64,000 nucleotides of DNA from Gnetum montanum (GCA_015680685.1 MNCI01010115.1:132778-196777); one strand, 5' to 3'; counted from the first letter of the stretch, positions 34,441-47,110 are shown. The notes: a model not told the origin generated them from the sequence alone. Translations and numbers: made by a program.

Positions 34441-35570
34441 TTCAAGGTTTCAAGGGCCTTTTCACATGACCTAGTCCATTGAAAGGCTACATCCTTCTTA
34501 GTTGATTCAAGTAGTGATTTTGTAATCTTTTAAAAAGTTTTTATAAACCTTTTGTAATACACCATGTAGCCCAAAAGTGATCAAACACCCTTGACAGTTT
34601 GTGGCCTCTAGGTGATATCTTGTATGGATTGAACTTTGTTAGGATCCACCTCTATTCCTTAGGTGAAATTTTGTGCCCTAAGACAATCCCATCCTAGACC
34701 ATAAGATGGCTTTTTTGTCTATTGAGCTTTAGATTACTCTCTACATATCTCTTCAACACTTGTTCAAGATGGTCCAATGCTTGTTTAAAATCTAGCCCAT
34801 ACGTTGAAAAGTCATCCATGAATACCTCAACACCATTTTGTATTTCTTTTATGAAGGTGCTAAGTAAAAGCCTTTGAAAGATGGTTGGTGCATTGCAAAG
34901 GCCGAAAGGCATCTACTTGTTGGCAAATGTTCCCTATGGACTAGTGAATATTATCTTCTCTTGGTTCTTAAGCACAATGTAGATCTAGTTATATCCATTG
35001 TAGCCATCTAGAAAACTATAGTACTCATGTTCTACAATAGTATTTAAGACTTGGTCAATGAATGATAGAGAAAAATGATCTTTGAATGTGGTAGAATTCA
35101 ATAATTAGAATTTGATATACATTAGCCACATGGCTCCCTTCTTCGAAACTATTACTAAAGGATTAACCCATTCACTATCGACAATGGGATATATGAATCC
35201 AACCTTTAGTAATATTTCCAACTCCTACTTGACTACCTTTTTAAATTTTGAATTTAGACTTCTTTCTAGTTGGTGTTGTGGTTTTACTATTGGATTAGTA
35301 GATATATAATGTTGATAAATTCTTGAATAAATTCTTGTGATCTTATTATAAGACCATGTAAATGTTATTGGCCATTTCTTGACTACATCCAACAACTTCT
35401 TCTTCTACTCTTTATTCAGGTTGGCATTGATAATGATTGACTTTTGATTATTCAAGAAAGAATATTCAAGAACTGTTGGTGGGACCTTTAGTTCCAGTGG
35501 TTTTGGCTCAATTTAATTTGGAATCTCTAGTTGTCCCTATTCTTCCTCTTCTTCTTGACCTTAATGTAAG
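34440..35570 (-). pseudogene. pol: R reverse transcriptase
   Basis: The piece 34694-34912 carries MPFGLCNAPTIFQR and FMDDF (34808-34822) with both Asp residues. Upstream on the minus strand are IYPIVDSEWVNPL (near 35190), DHFSLSF (near 35080) and YYSFLDGYNGYN (near 35010). The pre-RT KPLELK block lies near 35500. Confidence 0.85.
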
Positions 35571-35939
35571 TAGGGATGTATTTTTCTTAGTTGTTCTAGC
35601 TTATTAGTTTCTTCTACGTAGGCACTTATTATTTGGTTTATTGGTTCCATGTATATATTTGATTCAGTTTCCTTGTTTGTAATCAACCATTGGGTGCCTT
35701 ATTATTGGGTGGATGCTACATACAAGAACTTTTGCACACACATTTCTTTAAAAAATTTGTTGCATGCTATATTTTGTTCTTGTCTGATGGCCCATATCTT
35801 CTACATGCAATTACACCCATTATTGTTGTATGTAATACATGGAACTCTATGTATTTGAATGAATCTTACTTCATCTTCCTTGAATAGTAATCTTAGCATT
35901 GATAGTGATAAGCCAAGCCATCTCCATTATGATTGAAAA

Positions 35940-36210
35940 CTTTCCCTTATTCTTACCTACATGAATAATAAAAAAATTAGTACGGTAGGACCAACCATTG
36001 ATTGCGGTGATCACATCATCCGCTTGTCCTAGTGGAACTATGATTGACTATTCCGTAAGCTCTAGCTAGATGTTACTTTTCTTTAATGATGATAGATTTC
36101 AAGCTTCATAAATTTCTTGAAATATCAAGTTCATTCTTGACCTAGAATTGAGTAAAGCCTTACATAGTTCTTGCCCTACTACTTGAAGGTATATAAAGAG
36201 ACTTCCCAAA
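35940..36210 (-). pseudogene. R protease
   Basis: It aligns with the proteases of G1 and G2 over IYLQ...LCKALL...NLI and SIIVPLG. The active-site triad reads N-S-R instead of D-S-G, so the catalytic aspartate is lost by a G-to-A change. The rest of the fold is interrupted by stops. Confidence 0.7.
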
Positions 36211-36529
36211 TCAATTCATTTTTGAGGAAGTGCTCTTACCTTGATTCAGTAAGTAATGGTTTGCATTAGCATGATAGTTTTCATGTTTGTATTTGATGAT
36301 GGTGGAACCTTATGATCTCTAGGAGGATTAAATGTGGATGGAGTGGAAGTATATGTGTTCACCCTTTATCAAACTTTCTCTAGGCTCATTTGGAAGAATG
36401 GTTGTTTCTTGGATTGTGGTTCTTGCATGACTATCTCCTCCTACATGGTTATTGCCCTAGTTGCATTTTTCTATTATGGCTATGATGGTAGTTCTCCATA
36501 AAATATAGGTGGTAGCATATATTGTAAAG

Positions 36530-38023
36530 GATTAGAAGTCTAATTTAATGAACCAGCTACTTGTGGATGCATGTATGGGTCGGAGTCCATCCTTGGAGGT
36601 GTTAACCTATGGTATTCAGGTGGATAATATTGAGGAGTTTGAATCATTATGTTCCTTGGAGAAATCAAATTTTGGACATAGTATCCATAAGGATCAAGTT
36701 GCTGATATGGGCATTGTTGTTCTGGTGATGGCATTGTCCATGATCATGGTTGTTGCCACTACTAATGATATTGCTCCTATGGCTACAAATAAGCTTCTTT
36801 AGGGTAATAATATGATTGGAAGGTTTGATGGTATTTATCTTGAGGATAAGATAGCCATTTGGGCATTTTTTTCTTGATGAATCTTGGGTTTAGTGCATAT
36901 GCCCCTATTTCTTGTAAATGTTCCATGATAGGACAACATCCGTTAGGGTGCTCATACTGGCACACAGAACATTCTTCCTCCTCTTGGAAGCCTGTTCCTG
37001 AATAGTTTTTCACTAAAGCTACCTTGCCTTTTCATACAATACTTCTTTTCTTCATTTTATCCTTGCCTTTGCTAAAGGCCTACTCATTTATTTCCTTAAC
37101 AATTTTCAAATCTATTGAAAACTTTTCATCTACTAAATTCCACATATTTTCTACCTTATTTACTATATCTATGATAGATTTCTAAATAGGTAGTGTATTT
37201 TTCTATAATACATCATCCAAGGTTTCCTCGTCTTATGCATCACATATTCGTACATCTCTCTTCCTAATTAATGGATCTCTATTATACTCTTCAACTAATT
37301 TTATCTTCTTTAGTTCACCTTCTTTCCTTGCCACTTATTCAATAAGTATTTGGATACAATGGGAGGTCATCTTAAATAATCTTCCTTGGGAATAAACCCT
37401 AAGGGTTTCCTTGGTTTTGTTTCATAACCCATCAATAATGTGCCTAAGTTACTATGTTTGGAAAAATTTGTGTCTTGAGCACCTATGTAGAAGTGAATAG
37501 TATGTGTCCATTAGCACATCAATAGATTCATGGGTCCCTTTCTTTCATTCATGAATTTTTTTTCTAAGGTTTGCCACCTAGGAATAGGTTTGATACTTGT
37601 CATTAAAAAGTTCAAGCATGGTACTCCATCTCCTGATTGATTCTAGTTCCAATGATCTATACTAACTTTCAACCTCTTTTATGAGTATTCTAGTGAACAA
37701 CTTGAGTTTTTACCAATTACTTTCTATGTTTTGTAGATGCAAGCATCATGCAATGCTTGAAGATGGTGTTGTGGATCTATGTTGTATACAACCTCAAATC
37801 TAGACATGTTGTTCATGTCTAGCTACTTGATATAGTCATCCCTTATGTGCTTAGTTGAAATATAAATAGCTTCTTGTATATTGATCATGCTTCATTTGCT
37901 CATAGGTTTCATTTTTTCTATTGTAGTGATGCCTTCATTAATGCTCCACCTTTCTCTATTATCATGCCTATCTTTATTTCTCCTCAACTCATGCTCTTCA
38001 TCTTCCTCTTCAGAGTCCCTTGG
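36530..38023 (-). pseudogene. gag: R gag, 3' part
   Basis: It contains the linker (36540-36734, rich in Pro, Gln and Tyr, with DPYGYYVQNLISPR), the zinc knuckle at 36933-36971 (C-x2-C-x3-H-x3-CC, sequence CSVCQYEHPNGCC), and the capsid block at 37400-37900. An acidic stretch (DSEEEDEEHELRR) lies next to the G2 insertion. The frame resumes at 47915 beyond G2. Confidence 0.8.
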
Positions 38024-38869
38024 TGATGGGATGTGATATTACATGGGCTACGATATCGCATCCCCCATGATATCGCATACACGATATCACATCTTCCCCT
38101 GCGCTATTGCATACATGATATCACAATGTGCTGTCAAATCTATAAATAAGAGGCAACTCTCCCTTGTTTCTCATTCTATGCCTAGACTGTAGGAAAAATG
38201 TGGTAGTTTTACCTCTCTAGAGATAGAATAATTTCCATGTGCCTGCAGTAGGAGCTCCAAAGTGAATGGATCTTTATTTGAGCAAATATTGTACCTAAAC
38301 ACAAGTTTGTGTATGGAAATAAAGACGAACTTCTTGGATAAACCTTGTAGTGCATGGAATAGGCTAAATAGGACTTTATTTACTATTATTTATTATTTAT
38401 CATTTAAATTATTTATTAGTTGATTAATTCTCTCTCAACCCTTCTCTCCTAGTTAAGTGCATTTAGTACAACCACTTCGAGCACGTGTGTTACGCTTGGT
38501 GATCCTAGCAATGACTAGCATTTGGTAACCAAGGTTGCATTGGTTCAAGGTATGACTAGTAAGTGGGAATGGATGTTGATGCTACATTAATTAAGGCTTA
38601 GTTAGTTAGTTAAAGTTAGTTAATTAGTCTCTTCACCCTTCACCTCGTCAGCATAGGAGATAAAATGGAAAAGACATAAAAAACACATACCTTAGACTTA
38701 CTTAACCATACAACTATGACAAATACATGTAAGTCTAGGAAGAAAATGAATGATTAACCTTAAATGTTGCATAAGGCGTATAGGCACTTAGTCTGCGGAG
38801 TTCAACCAGATCACACATGTAACGCTCGTATTCGTATGGTTGAGTGTAGGGGTACCTTGCCACTCATCA
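38024..38869 (+). repeat. G2 5' LTR
   Basis: 846 bp, TGATG to CATCA. U3 has several GATATC(G/A)CA repeats (38035-38125). It is longer than the 3' copy partly because of about 35 bp near 38730 that the 3' LTR lacks. Confidence 0.95.
38141..38147 (+). promoter_or_regulatory. LTR TATA box (G2 5' LTR)
   Basis: TATAAAT followed by AAGAGG, about 118 bp into the LTR and just after the GATATC repeats. Transcription would start some 30 bp downstream. Confidence 0.65.
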
Positions 38870-38870
38870 T

Positions 38871-38888
38871 TGGTGCCATTGTCGGGGA
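38871..38888 (+). other. G2 primer-binding site (tRNA-Asp type)
   Basis: TGGTGCCATTGTCGGGGA, one base after the LTR. It differs from the family form TGGCGCCGTTGCCGGGGA, complementary to plant tRNA-Asp, at three positions, all transitions. Confidence 0.85.
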
Positions 38889-39013
38889 CTAAGTGTTTGT
38901 GCGCTAAGTAGAACATAGGAGATCACTCACATCATTGGGAGCTTAAACGAACCCTTAGGGTTAATTAAGAAAAAAATTATATAATGGTTAATTAGCACAT
39001 CGAATAAGACACA

Positions 39014-40920
39014 ATGTCTTCTTCTTCTTCTCATAAGAGCACTTCACCACCTAGGGATCATACAAGAAACAATCGGTAGTCTAAAACACATGACCAAAAT
39101 TTGCCAGTTCCTCAATAGTACCAGATAGTATATACTCATCCCAATGAGTATATACCTATTTTACCTTTATCCTCCATTAGAATGAACAACTATGCTGGAG
39201 AGGCTTGCAAGGTAACATAGTGTTACCTCCAGATTGAGCAGTCCCTAACATGCTTCTTCGTGCTCTTGCATAGATAGGCATGAAAGAATTATATGCTTAA
39301 TATGTTGTAGAAGATTATGATATAAGGGATTACCATCCCATAGTAGTGCAACGTTTAAGGAACTCAAGGTAGGAGAGCCACCATACATTATTGAAGGAAA
39401 AAGGGGTCCTGCATGTCCTATGTGAAATTGGAGATGGTGAACCAGTTATAACAGGTTCTCTATCAAAAGATGTTCCCCCTTCTAAAGATAGTGAGGTGGG
39501 GTATCAGAACCTATGCTCCACGATACACAACCCTGGTTTTGATCCCCTGAATGCCAATGGTTCACTGAGGGAACAAAAACACATGACAAGAATGGGCATT
39601 GAGATCATCATCATGATCAGGGCTGTAGCCATAGAAGAGAAGGTGAGAAACATCATCATGGCGATGGTTCTCCTTCTTCTTCCCGTTCATCACATCATTC
39701 ACCCTCTCCTTCCACATCCGGATGTAGTCATAAAGAGCATAACGGTGAGGATAAGGGTAAGTGAAATGAGAGACCTCGACGAGAGAGTCAAGAGAGAGGA
39801 CGAGGGTAGTCTAGAGAGTCTAGGCATGAAAGAAGGGAAAGTAGGAAACCACGTAGGCATCATAGACGTCATGAAAGAGATGATCATGATGAACCCCTAA
39901 TTGCCACCCAAAGTATGCTAGATATTATGGAGGCTGTGAGAATACCAACAAGGCATCAAAAAGATAGTCGGATCAAAAGACTTGACATAAATAATATCCC
40001 ATGGTTCGAAGGGGGATACAATGCTAATTCGCAAAATCATTTACAAGCATTCCACGATCCTTGCACCTTGAAAAATATTGAAAATGAGTGGCAGAAATTA
40101 AAGTTATTTCTTAGGACACTCATAAAGGAAGCAAAGAGTTGGTACTGGTCCTTAGAACCAGAAACCATTAGGAGATGGAGTACGATGTTAGAACTCTTCA
40201 ACGATAAATACCAAACATACTCCAGAGTGTCTAACTTGCATAAGTAGATCCAAGGATGGAAGCAAGGTACTCACAAACCCTTGGATGCTACCATGGGCCA
40301 CTACTACACATTGTTACATCATTGCCTGGGCCATGGTTATGCACAACAGGATCAACTATGCCACCTCGTAGATGGGCTAAGATATGAGACCAGGAGAACC
40401 ATTGGGAAATATGCCCAAGGGAGATTATCTGAACTTAGATCCCATGAAGTTCATCGATTATTGGAGCAAGTAGCCAAAGAAGAAGGGGAGCTATGAAAAA
40501 GAGAAAGCATGGAAGAATATAACCATGATCCTTCCCTCTGAAAGAAGGGAGTGATATTCTGCGATGAAGACAATGAGTCATCACTCGAAGAGTTGGTGAA
40601 TAGAAAAACCTTGCTACTTCTAAAGATAAAAATGGAAGTATCAACTACGGTAGATGAAATATGGAGCTCCTTAGACAGTAAAATTGAAACTGTCCTAAAG
40701 ATTATAGAAGAATCTAAGGTGGAACGAAGTAGTGACAAGGACAAGAAAAAGTGAAGAGATTCAGGCCATGCACGTGACAAGGGTAAGGGAAAAATGAATA
40801 TCACTGATGAGGTTATGGATTCAGATACAGACAATGACGGTGGATGTGAGATTTGCCAATATGACCATCCTAAGGGATGTTGCCCAATAATTCACATCTA
40901 CAAGAGTTTGGAGTGTATGC
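39014..40920 (+). pseudogene. gag: G2 gag
   Basis: The first ATG (39014) opens MSSSSSHKSTSPPRDH and soon stops at a TAG. The piece 39391-39900 is the charged N-terminal region in a shifted frame. From 39915 to 40920 one frame holds the whole capsid block with only four stops (near 40245, 40494, 40539 and 40752): NIPWFEGGYNANSQNHLQAF, then KSWYWSLEPE, FNDKYQTYSRVSN, and the GHGYAQQDQLCHL helix region. The zinc knuckle is at 40845-40883 (CEICQYDHPKGCC), with three instead of four residues before the His. A Pro/Gln/Tyr-rich linker runs to about 41500. Confidence 0.85.
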
Positions 40921-41529
40921 ACTTAACCCGAGACTTAACAGATGGTAGACACCCCGAAAGTTACCTTATTCCCAATGAAACCCAAGGCAGTTTCACTAGC
41001 CATTAACGTACTATCCCAGTGGAACTCTGCCACAACCTATCGGGCAACATCAGCAGTGGCAACACCCATAGTCATGGGGGATGCCACCGCCTAGGCAACA
41101 ATACCCTTACTGGCAACCCGATCCTTATGGCTATTACGTGTAGTAGCTGATTTCTCCAAGTGATTCTATGGGTCACGCAACTCCACAATGTCACTACTAA
41201 GTTTGGGAGTATTTTAATACTTCCTCTCCTAAAAGGGACACCCCAAATGTATACCATCCTCCAAATCCATCCGCACCTCTCACACCGGTAGCTCCATCAC
41301 CAACCACTTCAACAAATGCCAAGGGTATTTCCCACTCAACCACAATAACCCAATGTCACGATGGCTTCCAATCCTCAATTCTCAGTTGGTCTTGACAATC
41401 TTATGATGAAAAGACCTTTCTTCAAAACCAACAATCCAACTAAGCCCTCACCCTCACAAGCGGTTGAACATCTAAACACCGACGTACCAAATAAGGTTTC
41501 AGGACCCCTTTCAAACTAAAAATTGCACC

Positions 41530-41930
41530 CAATGCACACGGTTATGTTAACACATACTATTACCAACTGGATTAATGTAGGCCACCTTCCCAAGAAATTA
41601 TCTAATCCTGGGAGCCCCCTAATTTATCTTTAGGTCATAGGGAATGAACCTCATAAAGATCTTATTGACTCAGGTTCCAAAGTCAGCTTGATCTCACAAG
41701 AATTGTATAAAACCTAGAACCTGCCTCTACTCAAGAAGAGCAATATTCAATTAGAGCTAGTTGACGAGTCCATCACTGTTCCTTTGGGATAGGTTGAGGA
41801 CATTGTTATCATCGTTGGTGGTTGGTCATACCCAGTTGTTTTCCTGGTGATCCAAATAAATAATGACAAAGGGAATTTCCCAATAATAATGGGAAGGGCA
41901 TGACTAAGTACAATAGATGCACGCCTAGGA
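41530..41930 (+). pseudogene. G2 protease
   Basis: The active-site D-S-G is at 41667-41675, in LIDSGSKVSLIS, followed by SITVPLG. The catalytic Asp is kept, but stops interrupt the block before and after the triad (for example TAG near 41633 in place of a Gln codon). Confidence 0.75.
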
Positions 41931-42129
41931 ATTTGTAATCTTTCCCTAGAATTATCCAAGAAAAATAATTTTGGAAAGATTGAGAGGAATAGAGTTCCAT
42001 GCATCGCATATAGTGACACAGGGTGCCATTGCATGCAGAAACCATGGGTGATGCAAAGTTTAACATTTCCTGCATGCAATCGATGTGCACAAGATATTGA
42101 CATATAAAAGTGCCTATATGTAGCATCCA

Positions 42130-43330
42130 CACAACAAGAAAACACCCAGTCACTAATGGCTGATCAAGAGAGCAACTTGATAACATGCATGGAACTAATT
42201 GAGGGGATAACTAGTGCTTACATTAAAAGCACAGACATACTAGAGCAAGTTCATTGCCAACTCCCAGCCCTTAACTTTGAAAACATTAATTGACGGAAGT
42301 TGGAGATTCCTAAGGAATTTAGACAAGAGCCCCTAGACCTAAAACCATTGCCCACCGGTTTGGAATACATGACCCTTGAAAAATGAAAATAGGTAATTAT
42401 GAATGCAAAACTTGTCCCCAAGAAAAAATAAATCCTATTGAAAGTAATCAATAAGTGGTCAAAATCCTTTGCCTAGTCATATCCTAAGTTAACTAGAATA
42501 GACCCTAGGATATGCTAGCATAGGATCTATACAGACCCCTCCATGAAGCCTTGAAAACAACCACAGAGGTGATTGAATCCGAAATTGAAACAAGTAGTAA
42601 AAGAAGAGATAGAATAGCTCCTCAAGTCCAGGTTCATATATCCCATTGCTAATAGTGAATGGGTTAGTCCTCTAGTAATCATGCCTAAGAAGGAAGGAAA
42701 ATGGAGGATATGTATAGATTTTATGATACTGAACATGGCAACATTCAAAGATCATTTTCCGTTGCCATTTGTCGACCAAGTCTTGGACACTATAGTGGGG
42801 CATCGCTATTATAGTTCTCTGGATGGGTATAGTGGATATAATCAAATATGAATAGCACTAGAAGATCAAGACAAAATAATGTTCACTAGTCCCTAGGGAA
42901 CGTTTGCATATAAGAAACTTCCATTTGGCTTGTCCAATGCCCCCACCATGTTCCAACGTTTAGACCTAAGCATATTTCAACAATAGATAGGAAACAGAGT
43001 GGAATTCTTTATGGATGACTTCTCCACTTATGGGAAAAGCTTTGATAAAGTCCTAGACTGATTAAATCAAGTGTTGAAATGATGTGTTGAAACCAATCTA
43101 AAGCTCAACTGGTAGAAAATCTATTTGATGGTTCAAGAGGGCGTAGTACTAGGGCATAATATTTCGCAATCAGGAATAGAGGTAGACTGGAAAAAAGTTA
43201 AGGTTATCCAAGGAATCACTCGACAACCAAAATTGTTCAAAGATATTTGATCATTCCTTGGACACATTAGCTAATACGGGAGATTCATTGAGAACTTCTC
43301 TAAGATTTCCAAACCATTGGTAGAATTAAC
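42130..43330 (+). pseudogene. pol: G2 reverse transcriptase
   Basis: Pre-RT LDLKPLP near 42335, then NP-LKQVVKEEI near 42580, IDF near 42715, the DHFPLPFVDQVLDT strand near 42750, the SLDGYSGYNQI strand near 42815 and FMDDF (43008-43022). At least eight in-frame stops, mostly TAG, TGA or TAA for Trp, Arg or Gln, break it. Long antisense open frames in this region (41747-42186) are shadows. Confidence 0.85.
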
Positions 43331-43400
43331 AACGAAAGATGCACCTTTCGAATGGACCAGGGAATGTGAATGAGCATTCCAAACTCTAAAACAAAGGCTT

Positions 43401-44303
43401 GTGAAAACCCCTATTTTACAAGCCCCCAACTGGTCTCAACCATTTCATATAATGATCGATGCATCTACTTATGCCTTAGGATCCGTACTAACACAGTTAG
43501 ATGAACAAAAATGCCGTTATTACATCCATTATGAGAGTAAGAGTATTGTTGGTGCACAACTCAACTACACAACTACCGAAAAGGAATTAATGGCTGTAGT
43601 GTTTGCACTGGAAAAATTTAGGCACTATGTGTTGGGCTACAAAGTGTACATTCATATAGATCATAGTTTAATTCAGTTCCTTATGAACAAGCCAATAGTT
43701 AGCCCTTATATTATACGTTGGTTGGTAATCCTTGAAGAGTTCAATTTAACAATAGTAGATCGAAAGGGCACCGAGAATGTAGTTTCTGATCATTTATCTC
43801 GGTTGCATTGGGACAACAAAGAGGATGAATATACCATATCTAATCATTTTCTTGACGAAACCCTCTCTGTTGGTGTAGTGAGTAACCAACCCATGGGAAA
43901 AAATTGGTATAGTAGCATTCTTACTTATCTCCCTTCCCACCAAATACCACAGGGGTTGGAATTTAGGAAGAAGCAATGGTTTCTTGACAAAACCAAATAC
44001 TTCATGGAAATCAAGCGACAACTCTATAAATTTTGTTCTGATGGCTTGGTTCGATGGTATGTGCCCAATGAGGATCAATTAAGAGTTCTCCAGGATGCTC
44101 ATGAGGGTCCCTGTAGGGGCCACTATGCAGGGAGAAAAAAAACCATTAAGATCTTGCTTGCAGGATATTACTGGCCAATGCTATTTTGGGATGCCCATCA
44201 ATTTGTTCAATCCTGTGAGTGTTATCAACAGGATGGTGGAATGACTACTAGAATGGAGGGTTCACAACAATGGATTCAACCCTTGGAACCCTTTGACATT
44301 TAG
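43401..44303 (+). pseudogene. pol: G2 RNase H and integrase zinc-binding domain
   Basis: 300 codons. RNase H: MIDASTYALGSVLTQLD (first Asp), TTEKELMAVVFALEKFRHY (Glu), HIDHS (Asp), ending HLSRLHWD near 43810. Then comes the integrase N-domain: DAHEGPCRGHYAGR gives the two His, but the Cys pair reads C-E-C-Y where G1 has C-E-H-C, so the second Cys is gone. The frame ends at TAG (44301-44303), where G1 has TGG (Trp); the next frame is in the same phase after it. One G-to-A change thus splits an otherwise open block of about 618 codons. Confidence 0.9.
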
Positions 44304-44315
44304 GGAATAGATTTT

Positions 44316-45254
44316 ATGGGGCTTATTACACCGATGTCCAATGGGAAAGCGTATATCATTGTTGACATTGACTATTTAACCAAATGGGCCGAAATAGCTG
44401 TTGTAATAGATTGCACATCATCTACAGCTGCACAATTTGTACAACAACAAATCGTAAACAGGTTTGGATTGCTGCATGCACTCATCTTTGATAATGAAAC
44501 ACATTTTGCGGGTGCAACCTTTCACAAGTTAATGCAACGCTTAGGGTTTGAACATAAATTGATCACACCTTATCACCCCCAAGATAATGGCCAAGCTAAG
44601 GTCACCAATCAGGAGATTACGAAAATATTAATGAGAACAATTAGTAAATTTAGGCAAGATTGGAGCATGAAACTGAAAAACGCTCTCTGGGTATACCATT
44701 CCACTTGGAAACTCCCTACAGGCTACTCTCCCTATGAGTTGGTGTACAAAAAACTCCCCAAACTTTCAATTCAAACTAAGCTCCATACACTGTCCATGGC
44801 ATGTGACCTCCACCTTGACCTTGATCTAGCACAAAAACAAAGATTGGTGTCTCTAAACGTGCTAGAAGAGAATCGATTGGTTGCCTTGTCATCAAACGAG
44901 ATACACAAGGCACATAACAAACAACGTCATGACTTAAAAATTCGAAGGGTTAAGTACCAACCAGGAGACAAGGTCCTTTACTGGAACCCTGCGCATATAC
45001 CACAATGTACGAAATTTCAAACATTGTGGGAAGGACCCTACATTATCCATACGACCTTTCCCTTGGGAGGCATGAAAATATACAAGCCTGAAACCCCTGA
45101 TAAGAAATTACTGGTCAATGCGCAACAAACCAAACCTTTCTATGAACCAAGAATAGCTAGTGCAAATTACACCTCTAATAGCAAACAACCACGCTCCTTA
45201 TTTTGGATCTCTCCCTTTCCATTCAGTCATGGGGGAGATGGCCACCTATGCTAA
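44316..45254 (+). pseudogene. pol: G2 integrase core and GPY module
   Basis: 312 codons. The catalytic core has a first Asp just upstream (GIDFMG) and a second in IFDNETHF (the family has DNGT). The expected Glu is Lys in NGQAKVTN (GAG to AAG, near 44594), so the DDE triad is broken. The C-terminal part has the GPY module (EGPYIIHTTFP, near 45030) and ends FSHGGDGHLC with a stop at 45252-45254. The Met at 44316 is an internal Met, not a true start. Confidence 0.9.
45228..45241 (+). other. PPT-like purine run at the end of G2 pol
   Basis: The sequence CATTCAGTCATGGGGGAGATGG closes the pol frame. The true PPT at 47105-47119 has nearly the same run-in (ATTCAATCATGGGGGTA). Confidence 0.4.
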
Positions 45255-47110
45255 TAAATCAAGGCGCTTAGTTCTTTTTAGTTTTTTTTTACACGTTTTT
45301 GTTTTACAAATTTCTTTAAATTTTCTTATTTTTGTTTTACAACATCATTATCCTTTTTCATTTGTATGTGTGTGTGTGTGTGTGTGTATGTGTGTGTGTG
45401 TTATCCATCTTCTAAGTTTTCCATTCAATAAGTGTTCTTCATGATGGTATAAACTATTTTTATACTGATTTCTAATGTTTGGTTTTTACCTTTAAGTTAT
45501 GATGTTGATACTAAGGTATGGTTATTTTAATATGACAGGTAATGAGCCCACTTCATCCATTCATCCATGAATTTCTATGGTCTCTCTTGGCTTGGAAATG
45601 TACAGTCTTTTTTCAATAATAAGAACTATAACGAATTGGTGACTTGGCATTTCTAAAACTAAGGAAGGCCTCAAGGATTGAAAAGGGTATGACTTCAAGG
45701 GAACTTGATGTATTTGTGTTGGCCATTCTCTTGAGTGCTTGGATGTTTTCTTATTACTTTGACGTTACCCAATCATTAGGAAGCTGAGTTAATAAAAATA
45801 ACAAAGTCTTTGCATGGTGTGGTTCTCACGCATAAACATATAAAAAAAATAGTGAGAATTCAAAGCACATCCCTTAGATGAAATAATCATTTGGGCTACA
45901 AGCACTAGTTATGGAACTCAAATAAAAATGTTCACTCTAACTAAGGCCCTTCTCTCTTTCTATTCTCTCCTCCTTCGTTTCGTTAGAATGGTGGTGGCTC
46001 TTGGTTGAAGGTAGTCTTGTTACTTCAAGAGGATGGATTGGCCAAATGCATTAATGTGAAGTCACTGAATGTTGAAGCTGGATTTGGAAAGGGATATACT
46101 AAGTCACATTAATCATGAAATCCACAAGGGGTTGTACACCACCTTGTTGTTGGGATTCCAATCCATTCTCTCCTCTCCATCCTTCTCTCCATTGTTCACC
46201 TCATTGCCGGTTGTATCATTAGTGTATATTTTGGTTGACGCATTGTTTTCTTTTTGGTAAATTCTTGCGGTTAAGACTTTAACTCTTCTTCTACATGACA
46301 TTCCTAGAGCCTACGGACTCTTTGGAATGTGGGTTTGTCAGGGTATTACGGGCATGAGCTTGCTTTGGGGAGGACCAACTAGAATTCCTATTTGGTGCAC
46401 CAGTTAAATTCTTTCCCTTAACATTTTTGCAATCCAATCTATTTTGTTCATTTCCATCTTGGCATCCATTTCATTGACATTATAGTTGTATCTTTTTCTC
46501 CATATTTCTTGTTCTTTTTCTTTCTCCATTCTATCGCTATTGGAGGTTCGTTCTTAGTCATGGGAGTCCAGACCCAAATTTTTTCAATTTTTTCCTAACC
46601 CCTACACCTTTGATAGTCACCAATCTTATATCTCCAAATCCACATCAGCCATACCACAACTCAGCCAATGGATCTTTCATCAAAGCAAGGTTTCAACTGC
46701 ATTGTGATTCATTTACCCTTGCTAATATAAAAACTATGTTGTGTGTGTAGATGGCAATCATGCAACAAGGTATTGGATCTAGAGGGAACAACTGGAATGG
46801 AGTGGTGCTGAAGCAGCTATGCAAGGAGCAAGATCAATGACATGCTTATGGATAGACAACCAAAGGCACAATCTTGGAGTTGGCAGCAGCAAAACTTCTT
46901 TCTCTTTTCTCTCTCTTCTCTCTTAGCTACCAAATAAGGCCTAATGTTAAATGTATAAGGTGTTCACTCTTGTTGTCATGAACACCAATTTTTTCTTGTC
47001 TTGTAATGATGATCCGTTCACATGTCATCCTATTAGTTCCATTTTGAGTCAATAATCCCATACCATCCCAAAATTTTATAAGGAACTCAAGGATGAGTTT
47101 TTATTCAATC
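45255..47110 (+). other. G2 non-coding 3' region
   Basis: 1.9 kb between pol and PPT. It begins with a T-rich tract, then a (TG)n run (45366-45401), and aligns in blocks with G1 6067-7940. No gene is seen. Confidence 0.75.
45366..45401. repeat. (TG)n microsatellite
   Basis: About 17 TG units with one TA interruption. G1 lacks it at the same place, so it expanded in G2 or shrank in G1. Confidence 0.9.

Noticed and set aside
41747-42186. Two long minus-strand frames of 125 and 132 codons inside G2
   Set aside because: They lie antisense to the protease-RT region, whose motifs are on the plus strand, and have no family signature.
45160-45444. Frame overlapping the end of G2 pol
   Set aside because: Its second half is the T-rich and (TG)n tract; it is a shadow of the pol end.
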